Assembly: GCA_030613445.1 (NCBI GenBank)
Contig: JAUWLY010000026.1
Span: forward strand, 1-15,124
Direction: 5' to 3'
DNA from: Candidatus Stahliibacteriota bacterium
Lineage (GTDB): Bacteria; Hydrothermota; Tepidihabitantia; SM23-42
Length of the DNA stretch: 15,124 nt
Shown: piece after piece, positions 13,389 through 15,124 of the stretch
How the letters are laid out: each line of letters opens with the position of its first letter
Position numbering within the stretch: position 1 is the stretch's first letter
Notes under the pieces: generated by a model
The model's input: only the letters and a program-made list of their open reading frames with translations
Database searches by the model: none
What the model was told of the DNA's origin: nothing
Program-made: the position numbers and the translations under genes

Positions 13389-13416
13389 ATTATACTGAAG
13401 CGATTTAATTTGTCAA
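13389..13416 (-). promoter_or_regulatory. perfect sigma70-type promoter for the Ntn-hydrolase gene
   Basis: On the minus strand TTGACA (13411-13416), a 16-bp spacer ending CTTCAG, then TATAAT (13389-13394). The ten bases GCTTCAGTATAAT-like around the -10 match the promoter at 12092-12119, so the two exported-protein genes may be co-regulated. It is back-to-back with the promoter at 13437. Confidence 0.85.
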
Positions 13417-13436
13417 GCATTGTGCCTTATAGTGAC

Positions 13437-13464
13437 TTGACATCGTTTTGCTTTTTGATATAAT
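13437..13464 (+). promoter_or_regulatory. perfect sigma70-type promoter of the polysaccharide export locus
   Basis: TTGACA (13437-13442), a 16-bp spacer, then TATAAT (13459-13464). The -35 boxes of this and the divergent promoter (13411-13416) are only 20 bp apart. The predicted start, near 13471, is within about two bases of the ATG at 13473, so the mRNA may be leaderless. Confidence 0.85.
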
Positions 13465-13472
13465 TAAGCGAG

Positions 13473-14048
13473 ATGCTAGCATTAATCTTTATCCTGCTCG
13501 TAAACACCGATGTTTTCTTATTACCGAATGATGCAGTAGAGATAAAAATATGGCGCCAAGAAGATTTAAGCGGTTGGTATTCAGTTGACGCTGATACCTC
13601 CATAAACATTCCATTATTGGGTAATATCTCAATAAAAGACATACCGATCGATTCGCTCCACCAGTTGTTGGTTAACAAATTCGAAAATTACTATACTGAT
13701 ATTTTTGTTGATATCAATTTCTATTATCGGATCAATATCTTTGGTGAGGTTAAGACTCCGGGGTACTATTATATAAAGAGCGAGGATAATCTTATTAATT
13801 TACTTGCTCAAGCAGGTGGACCAACTGCGCGCGGTAACCTCGGAAACATCAAAATCCTGAACCTCGGTACTGAAAAACGGATGAATCTTGAGAAAATCTT
13901 GAAAAGCGGTTCTAACCTGGACCTATTAGAGTTGCGACCTGGTGATGTGGTTATAGTCGCGCGCCGGTTTATGCCTGCTTTGCAAGAATGGTCAGTGCTC
14001 TTAACCTTGGGTACTCTGGTCCTCCAAATCTACATTGCCACTAAATGA
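13473..14048 (+). CDS. polysaccharide export (OPX/Wza-like) protein
   Basis: OPX proteins form the periplasmic and outer-membrane exit channel for capsule or exopolysaccharide. The 191-residue product has a short hydrophobic start (1-17), a Poly_export domain (about 18-85, LPNDAVEIKIWRQEDLSG, then IPLLGNI), an SLBB domain (about 86-133, INIFGEVKTPGYYYI and LLAQAGGPTARGNLG) and the closing motif LRPGDVVIVARR. A hydrophobic C-terminal helix follows (about 170-191), as in the Wza-type helical barrel. It is shorter than Wza, with one SLBB repeat. There is no lipobox Cys, unlike Wza. The start has no clear ribosome site; a later start is not supported by the domain. It overlaps the next gene by ATGA. 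Confidence 0.92.
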   Translation: MLALIFILLVNTDVFLLPNDAVEIKIWRQEDLSGWYSVDADTSINIPLLGNISIKDIPIDSLHQLLVNKFENYYTDIFVDINFYYRINIFGEVKTPGYYYIKSEDNLINLLAQAGGPTARGNLGNIKILNLGTEKRMNLEKILKSGSNLDLLELRPGDVVIVARRFMPALQEWSVLLTLGTLVLQIYIATK

Positions 14049-15124
14049 AAGCCGAACCTACCTTACAAGATTACATAAGTGTCATAATCGAGCGGCGTTG
14101 GCTGGTCATAATCTGTGTTGGTGTCGCTACATTAGGTGCCTTGATAACGAGCTTGAACTTGCCGAAGGTCTATGAGGCTAAAGTAAAGTTTAAACTCGAT
14201 CTTTCCGAGTCAAAACCTGTTTTCTTTTCAGAAATTTACACACCTCAACGGGTTGACCCTGTGGAAAGCCAACTGGAGATCATAAAGAGCCGAACCCTGG
14301 CGCGTTCGGTTGTTGAGAAACTCGATCTTAATTTTATAGTCAAAAATCACCACTACTATTATTTTGATGATATCTATGTAGCCGAAGATTTTCCAGCCGG
14401 TAAATATTATCTCGAATTTGACGACCATAATTTTTCATTTATCAGCAAGCAAGGTAAGATACTGGGTAGTGGACGAATCGGTGAGCTTTTTGATATTGGT
14501 ACACTGAGATTTCTTATTCAGAAAAAACCAAGTGAGAAAATCGAGCTCGTTGTCAAGGGGTATGACAAACGAGCGGAAGAACTACAAAAGAAAACAAGTG
14601 CTAGTCAAATTAAGAACACTTATCTTGTTCTACTTAAGGCAAAGTCTCACTCGCCAGAAGTAGCCGCTGATATCGCTAACACACTGGCTTATGAGTACAT
14701 CAATTACTCATTGGCGACGATCAGGGAAGCCGCTAGGGGTTCCAAGGAATTCATCGAAACGCAGATCCTGGCCTTTGGTGAAGAGCTGAACAAAGCAGAG
14801 GAAGAACTTCGTCAGTATAAGGAGAAAACTGGAATCTTCCTGCTTGATGAATCGGCAAAAGAAATTATTTCTTCGCTTGCCCAGTTCGAAGTTGAGCGAG
14901 AAAAAGCCATTGTTGAATTACGTGAGGTGGAAAGTTCCATGGAAAGCCTTGAGCTAGAGTTATCAAGGGATGAAGCGACCTATGGTGCCTATAAAATGAT
15001 GGCGTCGTTTCCAACTATATAGAATAGCCCGATCATTGCTAAGTTCAAGGAAAGATTACGTACGCTTTAGGAAACAAAGCAAGAGTTGTTGCAGGATAGT
15101 AAGAAAGCCCAGAAGCTGAGTGAG
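14045..15124 (+). pseudogene. Wzz/Wzc-like chain-length determinant interrupted by two in-frame TAGs; runs off the window
   Basis: Wzz/Wzc proteins control chain length and drive export with an OPX partner, here the preceding gene. The first 325 codons give a Wzz domain: a membrane helix (about 19-40), EAKVKFKLDL, VESQLEIIKSRTLARSVVEKL (contains the typical SQ.EIIKSR.L), then periplasmic coiled coils (about 225-310). The frame meets TAG at 15020-15022 (codon 326) and TAG at 15068-15070 (codon 342), yet stays open and family-like to the end of the window: NSPIIAKFKERLRTL, then ETKQELLQDSKKAQKLSE. Relatives carry (N)P.I..L...L..LE at this point. Either two nonsense mutations, each one base from CAG or GAG, have inactivated it, or it is read through. 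Any kinase domain lies beyond the window. Confidence 0.8.

Noticed and set aside
14045..15124. Genome-wide reassignment of TAG to an amino acid
   Set aside because: TAG ends six other complete genes in the window at the expected protein length, and tatA, for instance, meets another TAG within a few codons.

Overview
The window looks like a chromosomal fragment of an uncultivated bacterium with surface proteins of the WOR-3/Stahlbacteria or FCB-like type. The main clue is two exported proteins ending in FlgD/Por-like C-terminal domains (PNPF..., then ...IYD.TG.LV..., then ...G(V/I)Y...). The moderately AT-rich sequence and the intergenic regions full of small palindromic repeats fit this. The lineage is an inference. 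The core genes (era, ffh, rpe, tatA, tRNA-Ser) show that this is an ordinary chromosome and not a plasmid or phage.

Layout. 71-468 is an array of short palindromic repeats. 486-2603 (minus) carries era and, upstream of it, an unrecognised multi-pass membrane protein. 2745-6802 (plus) runs tatA, tRNA-Ser(GGA), two membrane-anchored PASTA proteins without a kinase domain, rpe and ffh. The four protein genes after the tRNA overlap each other, and a strong bidirectional terminator closes the unit. 6819-7595 (minus) is a lipoprotein. 7656-8880 is about 1.2 kb without a conventional gene; it holds several families of palindromic repeats and a small, well delimited transcription unit (perfect promoter, about 160 nt, strong terminator) whose arms could re-pair like an attenuator. 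8882-10433 (plus) is an ABC-2 exporter (ATPase plus permease). 10467-13364 (minus) encodes two exported proteins with sorting-type C-termini: a predicted seven-repeat beta-propeller, and a class II glutamine-amidotransferase-like Ntn hydrolase whose nucleophile Cys lies behind a signal peptide. 13437-15124 (plus) begins a polysaccharide export locus: an OPX/Wza-like gene, then a Wzz/Wzc-like gene interrupted by two in-frame TAG codons and cut by the window edge.

Points most worth a second look: (1) two in-frame TAGs in an otherwise conserved Wzc-like frame, while TAG is the normal stop of six other genes here; (2) three sequence-unrelated repeats that share one architecture, TGT...ACA ends enclosing two hairpins; (3) the attenuator-like RNA at 8427-8587; (4) the secreted Ntn-hydrolase; (5) seven perfect TTGACA/TATAAT promoters, all with a 16-bp spacer; (6) kinase-less PASTA proteins next to rpe and ffh.

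All calls come from reading the sequence. No database search, folding program or aligner was run.
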